In this document: positions 39,975 through 49,656 of the stretch, one piece after another
Position numbering within the stretch: position 1 is the stretch's first letter
Layout: every line of letters starts with the position of its first letter
From: Providencia rettgeri
GTDB taxonomy: Bacteria > Pseudomonadota > Gammaproteobacteria > Enterobacterales > Enterobacteriaceae
Length of the DNA stretch: 64,000 nt
Direction of reading: 5' to 3'
Assembly: GCF_013702265.1 (NCBI RefSeq)
Contig: NZ_CP059348.1
Coordinates: 1,178,001 to 1,242,000, forward strand
Translations under genes and position numbers: made by a program
The notes under the pieces: model-generated
Told to the model about the DNA's origin: nothing
Databases searched by the model: none
Seen by the model: the letters and a program-made list of their open reading frames with translations, nothing else

Positions 39975-40997
39975 ATGTTAAATTTTAAATATTTCAAATC
40001 AGATTCATCGACATTCATTATTCAATCCATTAATGGTGCAGTACGTAAGCAAGGTAAAGGATTAAGTTTTTGGTATAACGCAGATAAAACGTCCATTGCG
40101 GCATTACCTTTGAACGCTCAAGAAGCGCCATTTATTTTTAATCTACAGACGGCGGATTTCCAAAGCTTACGTATTCAAGGGCAAATTTCATTTCAAGTGA
40201 AATACCCAGAAAAAACAGCGGATGTCTTGAATTTTAACCTTGCTCAAGATGGTAAATCTTATGCGTCAGAAGACCCGTTAAAGCTGAGTGATAGGGTGGT
40301 TCGTAGTGCGCAAACTGTCATCCAAGCAAAAACGCAAAGTACCAATTTGCGAGATGCATTACTCATGGGGCAACCATTGGTGATGTTGGTTTCTCAGCAA
40401 CTGTCTGAGCATCCTGCTCTTGAATCGTTAGGTATAGAAATTTTGGATGTGGCGATCTCCGCTATTACACCATCCCCTGAAACGCTAAAAGCATTGGAGG
40501 CTCAAGCTCGGGAATCGATTTTGAAAGAAGCTGATGATGCGATTTATGCGAGACGCAAATTCTCCGTTGAGCAGGAAAGAACCATTAAAGAGGCTGAATT
40601 AGAAACGGATTTATCAGTACAAGCCAAACAGCAGCAAATCGAAGAAGCTCGGTTGGATAATGAGCGCACATTGCTGCGTGAACGTGCTGAAATTGAACAA
40701 GAAGAGTTGATCGCTCAGGTTAACTTGGAAGCTAAACGCAACGAGCTGGTGGCGCTAAGTGTTGAAAACCAACGTACTCAATCAGAAGCGGATGCTTATG
40801 CCATCGAAGCTAAAATGAAAGCGTATAGCCAATTGCCAGTGGAGAATTTGAAGGCGATGGCATTGGCGAAAATGAACCCAGAGCAGTTGATGGCGATGGC
40901 GTTTGAATCCTTGGCTCAAAACGCAGGTAAAATTGGTGAAATTAACTTCTCGCCAGATTTATTTGGTCAATTGATGAAAAAAGGAGCCAAACAATGA
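39975..40997 (+). CDS. SPFH (band 7) domain protein with coiled coil, no membrane segment
   Basis: 340 residues. The first 165 or so read as an SPFH/prohibitin-like domain (LRIQGQISFQVKYPEKTADVL is represented by IQGQISFQVKYPEK; LGIEILDVAISAITPS closes it). A charged, Glu/Gln/Arg/Ala-rich helical stretch of about 110 residues follows (about 165-275), very probably coiled coil. The C-terminal part is MALAKMNPEQLMAMAFESLA. Unlike most stomatins and flotillins it has no N-terminal membrane helix, so it may form soluble assemblies. The ATG at 39975 has GGGGTAG upstream. It overlaps the next gene by 4 bp. The function is unknown to me. Confidence 0.8.
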   Translation: MLNFKYFKSDSSTFIIQSINGAVRKQGKGLSFWYNADKTSIAALPLNAQEAPFIFNLQTADFQSLRIQGQISFQVKYPEKTADVLNFNLAQDGKSYASEDPLKLSDRVVRSAQTVIQAKTQSTNLRDALLMGQPLVMLVSQQLSEHPALESLGIEILDVAISAITPSPETLKALEAQARESILKEADDAIYARRKFSVEQERTIKEAELETDLSVQAKQQQIEEARLDNERTLLRERAEIEQEELIAQVNLEAKRNELVALSVENQRTQSEADAYAIEAKMKAYSQLPVENLKAMALAKMNPEQLMAMAFESLAQNAGKIGEINFSPDLFGQLMKKGAKQ

Positions 40998-41917
40998 GCC
41001 AGCATGATGATGTTCGCTTTGTGTTGGTGATGCGTAAAACGCGCATGCAGGAGTTAATTGAGCGTTTCAATACCTGGTCGCAAGCAAAATTTTACCTTGA
41101 ACATAATGATGTTGAAGTGAGTGATTACCTACTTGAACATGATGTGTATCAGCGGCAGTTAATCCAAGCCGAGTCGGTGCTAAAAGGGATAGGGCGCTTT
41201 CAATTACTGGAAAGAAAACTGTTACCTAGCTACCAGTTTTCAGCACGAGATATCGTGGTGGTCATAGGGCAAGATGGTTTAGTGGCAAATACCCTAAAAT
41301 ACCTTAATGGGCAGCCTGTGATTGCCATAAACCCGGAACCGACACGCTGGGATGGTAAATTACTGCCCTTTGAAATTGGGCAGCTATCGGATGTGGTGAC
41401 GCGTACACTAACTGGAAAAGTGAATCAAAAATCCGTTACTTTTGCGCAAGCTACAACCAACGATGGGCAAACGCTATTAGCCGTTAACGACCTATTTATA
41501 GGCCCTAAAAGCCATACATCCGCACGCTATAGAGTGAAATGGCAAGGACAGCAAGAATTTCAATCGTCATCAGGGATTATTGTCTCGACAGGGTTGGGGT
41601 CGACGGGATGGTTTCAATCTATTATTGCTGGGGCTCAGGCGATAGCAGGGACTCACTCTCATCCGTTATCGCAGGGATTTGGTTGGGATGAAAAACGGTT
41701 ACAGTTCAGCGTAAGGGAACCTTTTCGCAGCCGAATGACAGGAACGGAATTAGTGTTTGGTACCATTGAGCAAACCTCGCCATTACAATTAGAGTCTTTA
41801 ATGCCTGAAAATGGCGTAATTTTTTCCGATGGTATTGAAGATGATTATTTGAATTTCAACGCAGGTTGTATTGCCTCAATTGGGATAGCAGAAACACAGG
41901 GGTTATTAATTGGTTAG
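40994..41917 (+). CDS. NAD-kinase-like protein (PpnK-type fold)
   Basis: 307 residues. Four NAD-kinase landmarks are present in order: GQDG at 92-95 (GGDG in true NAD kinases, so the second Gly is Gln), the NE/ND-type motif VNDLFIG (164-170), STGLGSTGW (198-206; family STPTGSTAY), and FSDG near the C-terminus. The N-terminal 80 residues (TRMQELIERFNTWSQAKFYL) are unlike housekeeping NadK. The altered phosphate loop means the substrate could be NAD, NADH or another polyphosphorylated ligand. The ATG has AAGGAG and overlaps the SPFH stop (ATGA). It is probably repressed by the divergent NrtR-type regulator. Confidence 0.75.
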   Translation: MSQHDDVRFVLVMRKTRMQELIERFNTWSQAKFYLEHNDVEVSDYLLEHDVYQRQLIQAESVLKGIGRFQLLERKLLPSYQFSARDIVVVIGQDGLVANTLKYLNGQPVIAINPEPTRWDGKLLPFEIGQLSDVVTRTLTGKVNQKSVTFAQATTNDGQTLLAVNDLFIGPKSHTSARYRVKWQGQQEFQSSSGIIVSTGLGSTGWFQSIIAGAQAIAGTHSHPLSQGFGWDEKRLQFSVREPFRSRMTGTELVFGTIEQTSPLQLESLMPENGVIFSDGIEDDYLNFNAGCIASIGIAETQGLLIG

Positions 41918-41924
41918 ATTAAAA

Positions 41925-41963
41925 AAATCCCCGAATCATCAATCGAGATGTCGGGGATTTTTA
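41925..41963. terminator. bidirectional terminator between the NAD-kinase-like gene and lnt
   Basis: Perfect 10-bp arms AAATCCCCGA (41925-41934) and TCGGGGATTT (41951-41960). T-runs on both sides serve the two converging genes. Confidence 0.9.
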
Positions 41964-41981
41964 ATCGGTTTAACGCATTAA

Positions 41982-43517
41982 TTAATGGCGTTTTTGACGA
42001 CGATTAAGGGTAAATCCGACAATACCGAATATAGCGACCATACCCCACATCGGCCAGTTACTCCAACGAGCATAAGGGGTTAATCCCGTTGTTGGTGTGA
42101 CTTTTTCAGCCAGTACCGCATCTTGGAACTGTGGCAGAATACCTTGAATGGAACCATCCGCACTGATGACCGCCGTTACGCCATTGTTGGTGGCACGTAA
42201 CAGTGGGCGACCGAGTTCTAATGAGCGCATTCTTGCCATTTGGAAATGCTGCCAAGGACCAATCGATTCACCAAACCAAGCATCATTTGAAATTGTCAGT
42301 AAGTAGTCACTGTCAGGTTTGAAGTTATCTCTAACTTGAGTACCCAGAATAATTTCATAGCAAATGGTTGCTGTTAGATGAATATTACCAATCGCTAATT
42401 GAGGCTGTTGATAATCTCCACGGCTAAAGCCCGACATTGGTAAATTAAAGAATGGCGCAAGCGGACGAAGTAAATCTTCCAATGGGACGAACTCACCGAA
42501 TGGGACTAAGTGATGTTTGTTATAGCGATTCTTAGTTGGGTAGAGATACGGTTTTCTATCACCCAGAACAATGATGGAGTTATAGAATACCGAATCGCCA
42601 TTGACCGGTTTTGCATCGACAGTACCTGTAATTAACCGCGTCTTAGTTTCATTCAGTAATGTGTCCAGCGCTTTGAGCCACGGCTGATTTTCCAATTCTA
42701 CCACGGGAATGGCTGATTCAGGCCAAATAATCATATCGGCTTTGCCAATATAAGGGCTGGAAAGCTTGATATAGCGATCTTTGGTTTGCTGCAAAAAGCC
42801 TGCTTCCCATTTCATCGATTGAGGGATATTTCCCTGTACCAATGCCACTTCCATGGTTTTATCATTCAGAGGCGTGAACCACTGGACGTTTTTAGCTAAC
42901 AGTGGAACCAGCAACAGCGCCGCCGCACAAACCAGAGGGATAAAACGGCGACGAATGACGGTCAGGACGAGTAAGCCGCTGATGCTAAATAGCAGCAGGG
43001 TTATCATCTCAACACCAAAAATTGGCGCTAATGATTTCATCGGCCCATCAATCTGGGTATAACCAAACTGCAGCCATGGGAAGCCAGTCAGTACCCAACC
43101 CCGCAGAAACTCAGTTACTTGCCATAGCGCGGGTGCCATCAACACTAGGCGCCAAACATTGGCATTGGGGGTGAGTTTATTGAGCAGCAGACCAAATAGG
43201 CCGGGGTACAGCGACAGATAGGCAGCCAGCAAGATAACGATAAATACGTTAACGGCATCCGGCATCCCGCCAAAATCGGCGATACTGACATACACCCAGT
43301 TGACGCCGCTGCCAAATAAGCCAAATCCCCACGCGAACGCGATAGCAAAAGCTTGCTTGGCGGTTCTGTGTAGGGTTAATAGCTGGAGAAAGAAAATAGA
43401 AAGGAGAGCGGCGGGCCAGAAGTCAAAAGGCGAAAAAGCCAGTGTACCACTGGCTCCGAATAGTAAAGCCAGCAGCAGGCGTAGCCACTGGCTTTGATAA
43501 GTAGAGGATAAGTTCAT
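41982..43517 (-). CDS. lnt: apolipoprotein N-acyltransferase Lnt
   Basis: Adds the third acyl chain to the N-terminal cysteine of lipoproteins at the inner membrane. N-terminal membrane helices (about residues 1-215) precede a nitrilase-like periplasmic domain. Its triad is visible as Glu in IIWPESAIP, Lys in [14 protein letters not shown] and Cys in [10 protein letters not shown]. One last helix ends the protein. The length is 511 against 512 in E. coli. The ATG overlaps the corC stop by one base (TAATG). Confidence 0.98.
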   Translation of the reverse strand: MNLSSTYQSQWLRLLLALLFGASGTLAFSPFDFWPAALLSIFFLQLLTLHRTAKQAFAIAFAWGFGLFGSGVNWVYVSIADFGGMPDAVNVFIVILLAAYLSLYPGLFGLLLNKLTPNANVWRLVLMAPALWQVTEFLRGWVLTGFPWLQFGYTQIDGPMKSLAPIFGVEMITLLLFSISGLLVLTVIRRRFIPLVCAAALLLVPLLAKNVQWFTPLNDKTMEVALVQGNIPQSMKWEAGFLQQTKDRYIKLSSPYIGKADMIIWPESAIPVVELENQPWLKALDTLLNETKTRLITGTVDAKPVNGDSVFYNSIIVLGDRKPYLYPTKNRYNKHHLVPFGEFVPLEDLLRPLAPFFNLPMSGFSRGDYQQPQLAIGNIHLTATICYEIILGTQVRDNFKPDSDYLLTISNDAWFGESIGPWQHFQMARMRSLELGRPLLRATNNGVTAVISADGSIQGILPQFQDAVLAEKVTPTTGLTPYARWSNWPMWGMVAIFGIVGFTLNRRQKRH

Positions 43518-44401
43518 TAACTCTGTTCTTCATCCAAAGTAGGCACTGGGGCATCGTCAGGAATTTTTACTTGAAGCAGTAAAATTCGACGGCTATCCGC
43601 CATGGAAACTTTAAACTGATAGTTATCGATGGTAATGGTTTCACCACGGGATGGTAAGTGACCAAAGGCTTGCATCACTAAGCCCCCAACGGTATCTACC
43701 TCATCATCACTAAAATGCGTGCCAAAGGCGTCATTAAAGTCTTCGATTTGAGTCAAGGCGCGAACAGAGTACGAATGACGGCTCAGCTGGCGGATATCCA
43801 CATCATCTTGGTCGTCATACTCGTCTTCAATCTCACCGACGATCAGCTCTAAAATATCTTCAATAGTCACTAAACCAGAGACACCGCCGAACTCATCAAT
43901 AACGATGGCCATGTGGTAACGCTGGGAACGGAATTCTTTGAGTAAGCGGTCTACTCGTTTACTTTCAGGAACAACAACGGCCTGACGTAACACTTTATCA
44001 ATACTGAATGGTTCTGCGTCGGTACGCATAAATGGCAGTAAATCTTTTGCCATCAATAGCCCTTCAATATGATCTTTATCTTCGCTGATAACAGGGAAGC
44101 GAGAGTGGGCAGAATCGATGATGACATCGAGGCACTCATCAAGGCTTTGGTTACGTTTTAAGGTAACAATTTGAGAGCGAGGGATCATGATGTCACGTAC
44201 CCGCTGATCGGCAATATCCATGACGCCTTCCAGCATTTCACGGGTATCCGGGTCAATTAAATCGTTTTGTTCAGAATCACGAATTAATTCGACCAAATCA
44301 TCACGGTTTTTAGGTTCACCATGGAAAAGTTGGTTTAACAATGCAAAAAAACCTTTCTTAGGCCCAGGGGTGTCACTACTCGAAGAGTTATCGTCGCTCA
44401 T
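43517..44401 (-). CDS. corC: CorC/YbeX CBS-domain protein
   Basis: CNNM-like cytoplasmic protein linked to Mg/Co handling and, in E. coli, to ribosome fitness. Tandem CBS domains (about 70-195; [14 protein letters not shown] and [20 protein letters not shown]) are followed by a CorC_HlyC domain (about 210-290; [19 protein letters not shown]). The length of 294 is close to E. coli (292). The start is ATG at 44401. Its gap to ybeY is 190 bp, wider than in E. coli. Confidence 0.96.
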   Translation of the reverse strand: MSDDNSSSSDTPGPKKGFFALLNQLFHGEPKNRDDLVELIRDSEQNDLIDPDTREMLEGVMDIADQRVRDIMIPRSQIVTLKRNQSLDECLDVIIDSAHSRFPVISEDKDHIEGLLMAKDLLPFMRTDAEPFSIDKVLRQAVVVPESKRVDRLLKEFRSQRYHMAIVIDEFGGVSGLVTIEDILELIVGEIEDEYDDQDDVDIRQLSRHSYSVRALTQIEDFNDAFGTHFSDDEVDTVGGLVMQAFGHLPSRGETITIDNYQFKVSMADSRRILLLQVKIPDDAPVPTLDEEQS

Positions 44402-44591
44402 GGCGTTTAATTTATTATTCCTCAGTTAATTAGAAAAATCGCTAACCCATAGAGTTAGGTATGAATTGTTTAGCTTAAAACATTTTGTTTAGCGAAACAA
44501 TTTATGGGTTAGCGTTGAAGCATATTCTTTACGTTTACAGACATCGTTTTACGTCTAAAAATGCTTGTTAACGTTAAAAATTATAGAGAGC

Positions 44592-45059
44592 TCACTCTTT
44601 TTCCGCAAGGTACGGATCGGCATAACCCATTTCTGCGAGGATCTCGGTTTCTAATCCTTCCATTTCTTCAGCTTCATCATCTTCAATATGATCATAACCA
44701 AGTAAATGCAGGCAACCGTGAACCACCATGTGCGCCCAATGTTCTTCTTCACTTTTTTGCTGCTCGGCGGCTTCTTGCTCCACCACTTGACGGCAAATAA
44801 TTAAATCCCCTAACAGTGGAAGTTCCACTTCAGGTGGTGCTTCAAATGGAAATGACAGCACGTTAGTCGGCTTATCTTTTCCACGATAAGTCAGATTTAA
44901 TTCATGGCTTTCGGCTTCGTCAACAATACGAATAGTGACTTCACTTTCAGCTTGAAACTTGGGTAATACCGCATTGACCCAGCGCTGGAACATCGCTTCA
45001 GAGGGTAAGCCGTCGGTATTTTCGCTCGCTATTTGTAAATCGAGAATAACATCGCTCAT
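44592..45059 (-). CDS. ybeY: endoribonuclease YbeY
   Basis: Zinc-dependent RNase needed for 16S rRNA 3'-end maturation and 70S quality control. The H3xH5xH motif is in [15 protein letters not shown] near residue 115. The upstream [15 protein letters not shown] block is typical. The length of 155 equals E. coli YbeY. The start is ATG at 45059, adjoining the ybeZ stop with no gap. Confidence 0.97.
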   Translation of the reverse strand: MSDVILDLQIASENTDGLPSEAMFQRWVNAVLPKFQAESEVTIRIVDEAESHELNLTYRGKDKPTNVLSFPFEAPPEVELPLLGDLIICRQVVEQEAAEQQKSEEEHWAHMVVHGCLHLLGYDHIEDDEAEEMEGLETEILAEMGYADPYLAEKE

Positions 45060-46130
45060 TTAGTGATTTTCCTGCTTTTCAAGCTCACGTTGTTGCTCTT
45101 TTTCTTCTTTCAATTGCTGGCGACGTTTGCTGTCTTGCTCTTCCCATGCTTCATAAGCCATGACAACTTTCGCCACTACAGGGTGACGCACCACGTCTTC
45201 GCTATGGAAGAAATTAAAGCTTAAGTCATCCACGTTCGATAACACTTCGATGGCGTGTCTTAAACCGGATTTGCTGCCTCTTGGCAAGTCGACCTGAGTG
45301 ATATCCCCAGTGACGACAGCTTTAGAGTTAAAACCAATACGGGTTAAAAACATTTTCATCTGTTCGATGGTGGTGTTTTGGCTCTCATCTAAAATGATAA
45401 ACGCATCGTTCAGTGTGCGACCGCGCATGTAAGCCAGCGGAGCCACTTCAATCACATTACGTTCAATCAATTTTTCAACTTTTTCAAAACCGAGCATTTC
45501 AAACAGCGCGTCGTATAGCGGGCGTAAATAAGGATCCACTTTCTGGCTTAAATCACCCGGCAAGAAACCCAATTTTTCGCCGGCTTCAACCGCTGGGCGG
45601 GTGAGCAGAATTCTGCGTACTTCTTGGCGTTCTAATGCATCGACGGCTGCTGCAACAGCAAGGTAAGTTTTACCCGTTCCCGCAGGACCAATCCCAAATG
45701 TAATATCGTGATCTAAGATATTGGCAATGTACTGCGCTTGATTTGGGGTACGAGGTTTGATCACGCCGCGCTTGGTTTTGATATTCACGGCTTTACCATA
45801 GTCAGGTACGCTTTCTGCGGATTGCTCAAGCACTCGGCTATCGACAATGGCAAGGTGAATATTTTCAGGATCAATATCAGGGATCACTCCGCGGATTGGC
45901 GCGGTATCAACGTACAGCTGGCGTAAAATCTTACTGGCAGCTTGGATATTAAGTGCTTTACCCGAAAGCTTAAAACGGTTGTCTCGGCGATTAATTTCAA
46001 TGCCAAGACGACGCTCTAATTGCTTAATATTGTCGTCAAATGGCCCGCAAAGGCTCATTAAACGCTGATTATCTGCGGGCTCTAAAAAAATCTCTTGTGT
46101 TGCGATTTGCAAAGGTTTGTTATCGGTCAC
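45060..46130 (-). CDS. ybeZ: PhoH-like ATPase YbeZ
   Basis: P-loop ATPase of the PhoH family, associated with YbeY in ribosome-related RNA work. An N-terminal KH-like region (ERRLGIEINRRDNRFKLSG) precedes Walker A GPAGTGKTYLA (near 150) and Walker B FIILDESQNTT. The C-terminus is Glu/Lys/Gln-rich. The start is GTG at 46130 with AGGA 7 nt upstream. The length is 356. It is 14 bp after miaB. Confidence 0.96.
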   Translation of the reverse strand: MTDNKPLQIATQEIFLEPADNQRLMSLCGPFDDNIKQLERRLGIEINRRDNRFKLSGKALNIQAASKILRQLYVDTAPIRGVIPDIDPENIHLAIVDSRVLEQSAESVPDYGKAVNIKTKRGVIKPRTPNQAQYIANILDHDITFGIGPAGTGKTYLAVAAAVDALERQEVRRILLTRPAVEAGEKLGFLPGDLSQKVDPYLRPLYDALFEMLGFEKVEKLIERNVIEVAPLAYMRGRTLNDAFIILDESQNTTIEQMKMFLTRIGFNSKAVVTGDITQVDLPRGSKSGLRHAIEVLSNVDDLSFNFFHSEDVVRHPVVAKVVMAYEAWEEQDSKRRQQLKEEKEQQRELEKQENH

Positions 46131-46144
46131 TGAGTATCCTATCT

Positions 46145-47575
46145 TTAGGGTTGGAAGTTACCAACGCCAAGTTCATCTTCTTTACGGGTACGTGCAATCA
46201 CGGATTCTGGGGATTCATGAACACGCAGATCCATTTGATCTTCAGTACGAATTACTTTACCGCGTAAAGAGTTGGTATAAACATCGACGATTTCGACATC
46301 AACAAATTTACCGATCATGTCCGGAGTGCCCTCAAAGTTCACTACACGGTTATTTTCGGTACGACCTGAAAGCTCCATCACATTTTTACGTGAAGTGCCT
46401 TCCACTAAAATACGTTGCACTGTTCCCAGCATGGCACGGCTGAAGCTCATTGCTTGCTGATTAATGCGCTGTTGCAGCAGATACAGACGCTGTTTTTTCT
46501 CGTCTTCGCTAACATCATCCGGTAAATCAGCGGCTGGTGTACCCGGACGAGCTGAGTAGACGAAGCTGTAGCTCATATCAAAATTCACGTCAGCAATTAG
46601 CTTCATGGTTTTTTCGAAATCATCGGTGGTTTCGCCAGGGAAGCCAACAATAAAGTCGGAGCTGATCAGAATACCTGGGCGCGCTTCACGTAATTTACGG
46701 ATAATCGCCTTATATTCCAATGCAGTATGCGCACGCTTCATCATGGTGAGTACGCGGTCAGAGCCACTTTGCACTGGTAAGTGTAAGAAACTTACTAGCT
46801 CTGGGGTATCGCGATACACTTCGATGATGTCATCGGTAAATTCGATTGGGTGGCTAGTGGTGAAGCGTACGCGGTCAATACCGTCGATAGAGGCCACTAA
46901 ACGTAATAATTCGGCAAATGAGCAGATTTCACCGTCGAACGTCTCGCCACGGTAGGCGTTAACGTTTTGACCCAGTAAATTCACTTCACGCACGCCTTGC
47001 GCCGCTAACTGTGCAATTTCAAACAGGATGTCGTCACAAGGGCGGCTAACTTCTTCGCCGCGTGTGTATGGCACAACGCAGAACGTACAGTATTTGTTGC
47101 AGCCTTCCATGATAGAAACGAACGCGGTTGGGCCTTCAGCGCGAGGCTCTGGTAGGCGGTCGAATTTTTCAATTTCAGGAAAGCTGATATCAATAATTGG
47201 GCTGCGGTTACCTTGAATCTGGTTAATCATTTCCGGTAAACGGTGCAGAGTTTGCGGACCGAAAACGATATCAACGCAAGGTGCGCGCTGGCGAATAAAA
47301 TCACCTTCTTGGGATGCGACGCAGCCACCGACACCAATGATGATGTCAGGATTTTTGTCTTTGAAGAATTTCCAACGACCAAGCTGGTGGAACACCTTTT
47401 CTTGGGCTTTTTCGCGGATCGAACAAGTGTTTAATAACAACAGATCTGCTTCTTCAGCAATTTCAGTCAGTTGATAGCCGTGGGTGCTTTCTAATAAAGA
47501 GACCATTTTAGATGAATCGTATTCGTTCATCTGGCAGCCCCAAGTTTTCATATATAACTTTTTATTTGTCGACAT
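46145..47575 (-). CDS. miaB: tRNA-2-methylthio-N6-dimethylallyladenosine synthase MiaB
   Basis: Radical-SAM methylthiotransferase that converts i6A37 to ms2i6A37 in tRNAs reading UNN codons. The N-terminal cluster ligands are in [21 protein letters not shown] and [11 protein letters not shown]. The radical-SAM CxxxCxxC is CNKYCTFC (near 157-164). A C-terminal TRAM domain is present ([11 protein letters not shown] onwards). The length is 476 against 474. The start is ATG at 47575. Confidence 0.98.
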   Translation of the reverse strand: MSTNKKLYMKTWGCQMNEYDSSKMVSLLESTHGYQLTEIAEEADLLLLNTCSIREKAQEKVFHQLGRWKFFKDKNPDIIIGVGGCVASQEGDFIRQRAPCVDIVFGPQTLHRLPEMINQIQGNRSPIIDISFPEIEKFDRLPEPRAEGPTAFVSIMEGCNKYCTFCVVPYTRGEEVSRPCDDILFEIAQLAAQGVREVNLLGQNVNAYRGETFDGEICSFAELLRLVASIDGIDRVRFTTSHPIEFTDDIIEVYRDTPELVSFLHLPVQSGSDRVLTMMKRAHTALEYKAIIRKLREARPGILISSDFIVGFPGETTDDFEKTMKLIADVNFDMSYSFVYSARPGTPAADLPDDVSEDEKKQRLYLLQQRINQQAMSFSRAMLGTVQRILVEGTSRKNVMELSGRTENNRVVNFEGTPDMIGKFVDVEIVDVYTNSLRGKVIRTEDQMDLRVHESPESVIARTRKEDELGVGNFQP

Positions 47576-47909
47576 GTCGTGTATCCGGTGTTTTCGAGGT
47601 CTAAAATAGGGACTTCGAAACGCGTTGTAAATCCAAAGTCCTACCCTATGATGATGGGGAAATTCACCGCATTTTGATTAAGAACAGCGTTCTGTATTGG
47701 ATTAAATGCAAAAATTACCCAGTAATAACATGCTAAAATAATATCATCACCAAATACTTAAGGGCAGGCTATTTGCCTATTGTTTTAAAGATTGACGAGT
47801 ATTGTATTCATTTGAGGCATCAGTGACCAGAGCCCGAGCGTAGATATTGCCTGCGGGGGTAAGAATTTTTCGGTATACTAAATAAATCAAACAGTTAATA
47901 GTAGCTATC
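47576..47909. other. divergent promoter region of miaB and ubiF
   Basis: 334 bp with no gene visible. A TATACT at about 47874 could be the -10 of ubiF. It has no convincing -35 at normal spacing. I see nothing else. Confidence 0.5.
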
Positions 47910-49100
47910 ATGATGAATAAACTAACTGAATTTTATGATGTTGTTGTGGTTGGTGCGGGAATGACCGGCGCCGCAGCGGCATTAGGCTTCGCCCAAGAAG
48001 GGATGAAAGTGGCTTTACTTGAGAAAGCCCAGCCGACCGAGTTTGATGTGAGCAGTACGCCAGATGTGCGTATCTCTGCCATCAGCAGTGCTTCTATTGA
48101 ATTGCTGAAGCAATTAGGGGCATGGAAACATGTAGAAGCGATGCGCAGTGCGCCTTATCGCGAATTAGAAACCTGGGAAGAGCCGGGCAGCAATGTGATT
48201 TTTGATGCCAAAAGTTTAGGCTTGCCTGAGCTTGGCTTTATGGTGGAAAACCGCGTTTTACAGTTGGCATTGTGGCGCGAATGCGAACAGTACAGCAATC
48301 TAGAATTAGTTTGCCCAGCGACGTTGGTGAATTTACATCAACCCCATGGGCAAAAACACTGGATGGTTGAGTTGGAAGATGGGCGTATTCTGGAAACCAA
48401 ACTGGTGGTTGGCGCGGATGGCGCTAATTCTCAAGTGCGTAAAATGGCAGGTATTGGTAGCCGAGGCTGGCAATATCGTCAATCTTGCATGTTGATCACT
48501 ATCCAAACGGATACGCCGCAACAAGACCGTACATGGCAACAGTTTTTCCCATCAGGCCCAAGGGCATTTTTACCGCTGTATGATAACTGGGCGTCCCTCG
48601 TTTGGTATGACAGTCCTGCCAAAATTCGCCGTTTGCAAAGTATGTCTATGGAGCAGCTCACAGGCGCTATCTCGGAAGCGTTTCCTGAACGGCTTGGTGC
48701 AGTAAAAGCTATCGCATCGGGTGCATTTCCGTTAACTCGTCACCATGCAAGCCGCTATGTGATGGATGGATTAGCGCTGATTGGTGATGCGGCACATACT
48801 ATCAACCCGTTAGCAGGTCAGGGGGTAAACCTCGGTTATCGTGATGTGGATGTGTTATTGAAGGTCATTTACCAAGCGCGTGAGTGTGTTGAGGCATGGG
48901 AGTCTTTGGATGTGCTTAAGCGCTATCAGCGACGCCGTTTACCCGACAATCTAGTGATGCAGGCGGGGATGGATATTTTCTATATGGCTTTCAGCGAGAA
49001 TTTACCGGGCTTGAAAATGCTGAGAAACTTTGGCTTGATGACCGCGCAACGTGCGGGCGAGGCGAAAAAATTAGCGTTAAAATATGCGCTGGGGCTGTAA
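47910..49100 (+). CDS. ubiF: 3-demethoxyubiquinol 3-hydroxylase UbiF
   Basis: FAD-dependent monooxygenase of the UbiH family that hydroxylates the ubiquinone ring. The Rossmann GxGxxG is VVVGAGMTGAAAALGFA at the N-terminus. The DG motif is LVVGADGANSQVRKMAG, and the second FAD motif is ALIGDAAHTINPLAGQGVN. The C-terminus KLALKYALGL matches E. coli KRQALKYALGL, which distinguishes it from UbiH. The length is 396 against 391. Two adjacent ATG codons are possible starts. Confidence 0.95.
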   Translation: MMNKLTEFYDVVVVGAGMTGAAAALGFAQEGMKVALLEKAQPTEFDVSSTPDVRISAISSASIELLKQLGAWKHVEAMRSAPYRELETWEEPGSNVIFDAKSLGLPELGFMVENRVLQLALWRECEQYSNLELVCPATLVNLHQPHGQKHWMVELEDGRILETKLVVGADGANSQVRKMAGIGSRGWQYRQSCMLITIQTDTPQQDRTWQQFFPSGPRAFLPLYDNWASLVWYDSPAKIRRLQSMSMEQLTGAISEAFPERLGAVKAIASGAFPLTRHHASRYVMDGLALIGDAAHTINPLAGQGVNLGYRDVDVLLKVIYQARECVEAWESLDVLKRYQRRRLPDNLVMQAGMDIFYMAFSENLPGLKMLRNFGLMTAQRAGEAKKLALKYALGL

Positions 49101-49140
49101 TCTAACCCATTGATGGTATTGAACCTATTTATTGTTATTT

Positions 49141-49166
49141 GTTACCCAGATAAGTTTCTGGGTAAC
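49141..49166 (+). terminator. terminator of ubiF
   Basis: Perfect 10-bp arms GTTACCCAGA (49141-49150) and TCTGGGTAAC (49157-49166) with a 6-nt loop and a TTCTTC tail. The converging HxlR gene ends just beyond. Confidence 0.7.
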
Positions 49167-49176
49167 TTCTTCATAA

Positions 49177-49575
49177 TTACTCTTCTGTATTTACATCTTG
49201 CTCTTGCATATTTAATAGCGGGATCCCATATTTTTCTCCCCACTCTTGCAGTGCATTAATCACCGCACTTAAAGATTCACCCGCAGGGGTCATTGAGTAC
49301 TCAACTTTGGGCGGCACTTCGGGATAGACATGACGAGTAATTAGCCCGTCACTTTCGAGTTCTCGTAATTGCTTGGTCAGCATGCGCGGTGTAATGAAAA
49401 CTAATTTCCTTTTTATTTCATTAAATCGCAGCGTTTTTCCCTGTAAATGATACAGGATCACGCCTTTCCCTTTTCCTCCCATTAGCTCTAATGAGGCTTC
49501 TACAGGGCATCCATCGTAGGTGTAGTTTGTGTAGCGTCTTTTTTTGATAGTATCCATTTGTATAGTATATGCCAT
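49177..49575 (-). CDS. HxlR-family transcriptional regulator
   Basis: Small winged-helix regulator. The conserved cysteine is in YDGCPVEASLELMGGKGKG, the only Cys in the protein, as in thiol-sensing HxlR members such as YodB. The recognition helix is ITPRMLTKQLRELESDGLI and the wing is PPKVEYSMTPAG. The longest frame starts at a TTG (49629). ATG codons at 49575 and 49557 are more likely starts, though neither has a good Shine-Dalgarno, so the start is uncertain. It diverges from a nitroreductase, a common pairing in which the regulator senses quinones or other electrophiles. Confidence 0.8.
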   Translation of the reverse strand: MAYTIQMDTIKKRRYTNYTYDGCPVEASLELMGGKGKGVILYHLQGKTLRFNEIKRKLVFITPRMLTKQLRELESDGLITRHVYPEVPPKVEYSMTPAGESLSAVINALQEWGEKYGIPLLNMQEQDVNTEE

Positions 49576-49583
49576 TAATGTGC

Positions 49584-49601
49584 GTACTTGTCTGTTTGTA
49601 C
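49584..49601. promoter_or_regulatory. candidate operator between the HxlR gene and the nitroreductase
   Basis: GTAC (49584-49587) and GTAC (49598-49601) flank a T-rich centre, with TTGT/TTTGT direct elements between. HxlR proteins often bind such short symmetric sites. The match is weak. Confidence 0.3.
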
Positions 49602-49656
49602 TTTTAACATTAGGATGTTCAAAATTCAATACAGTTTATTTAACTTAGAGGATCCA

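Noticed and set aside
39090-41917. Reading the NrtR-SPFH-kinase module as a proven anti-phage system
   Set aside because: No neighbouring phage-defence or mobile genes and no experimental link. The gene content only allows it as one hypothesis.
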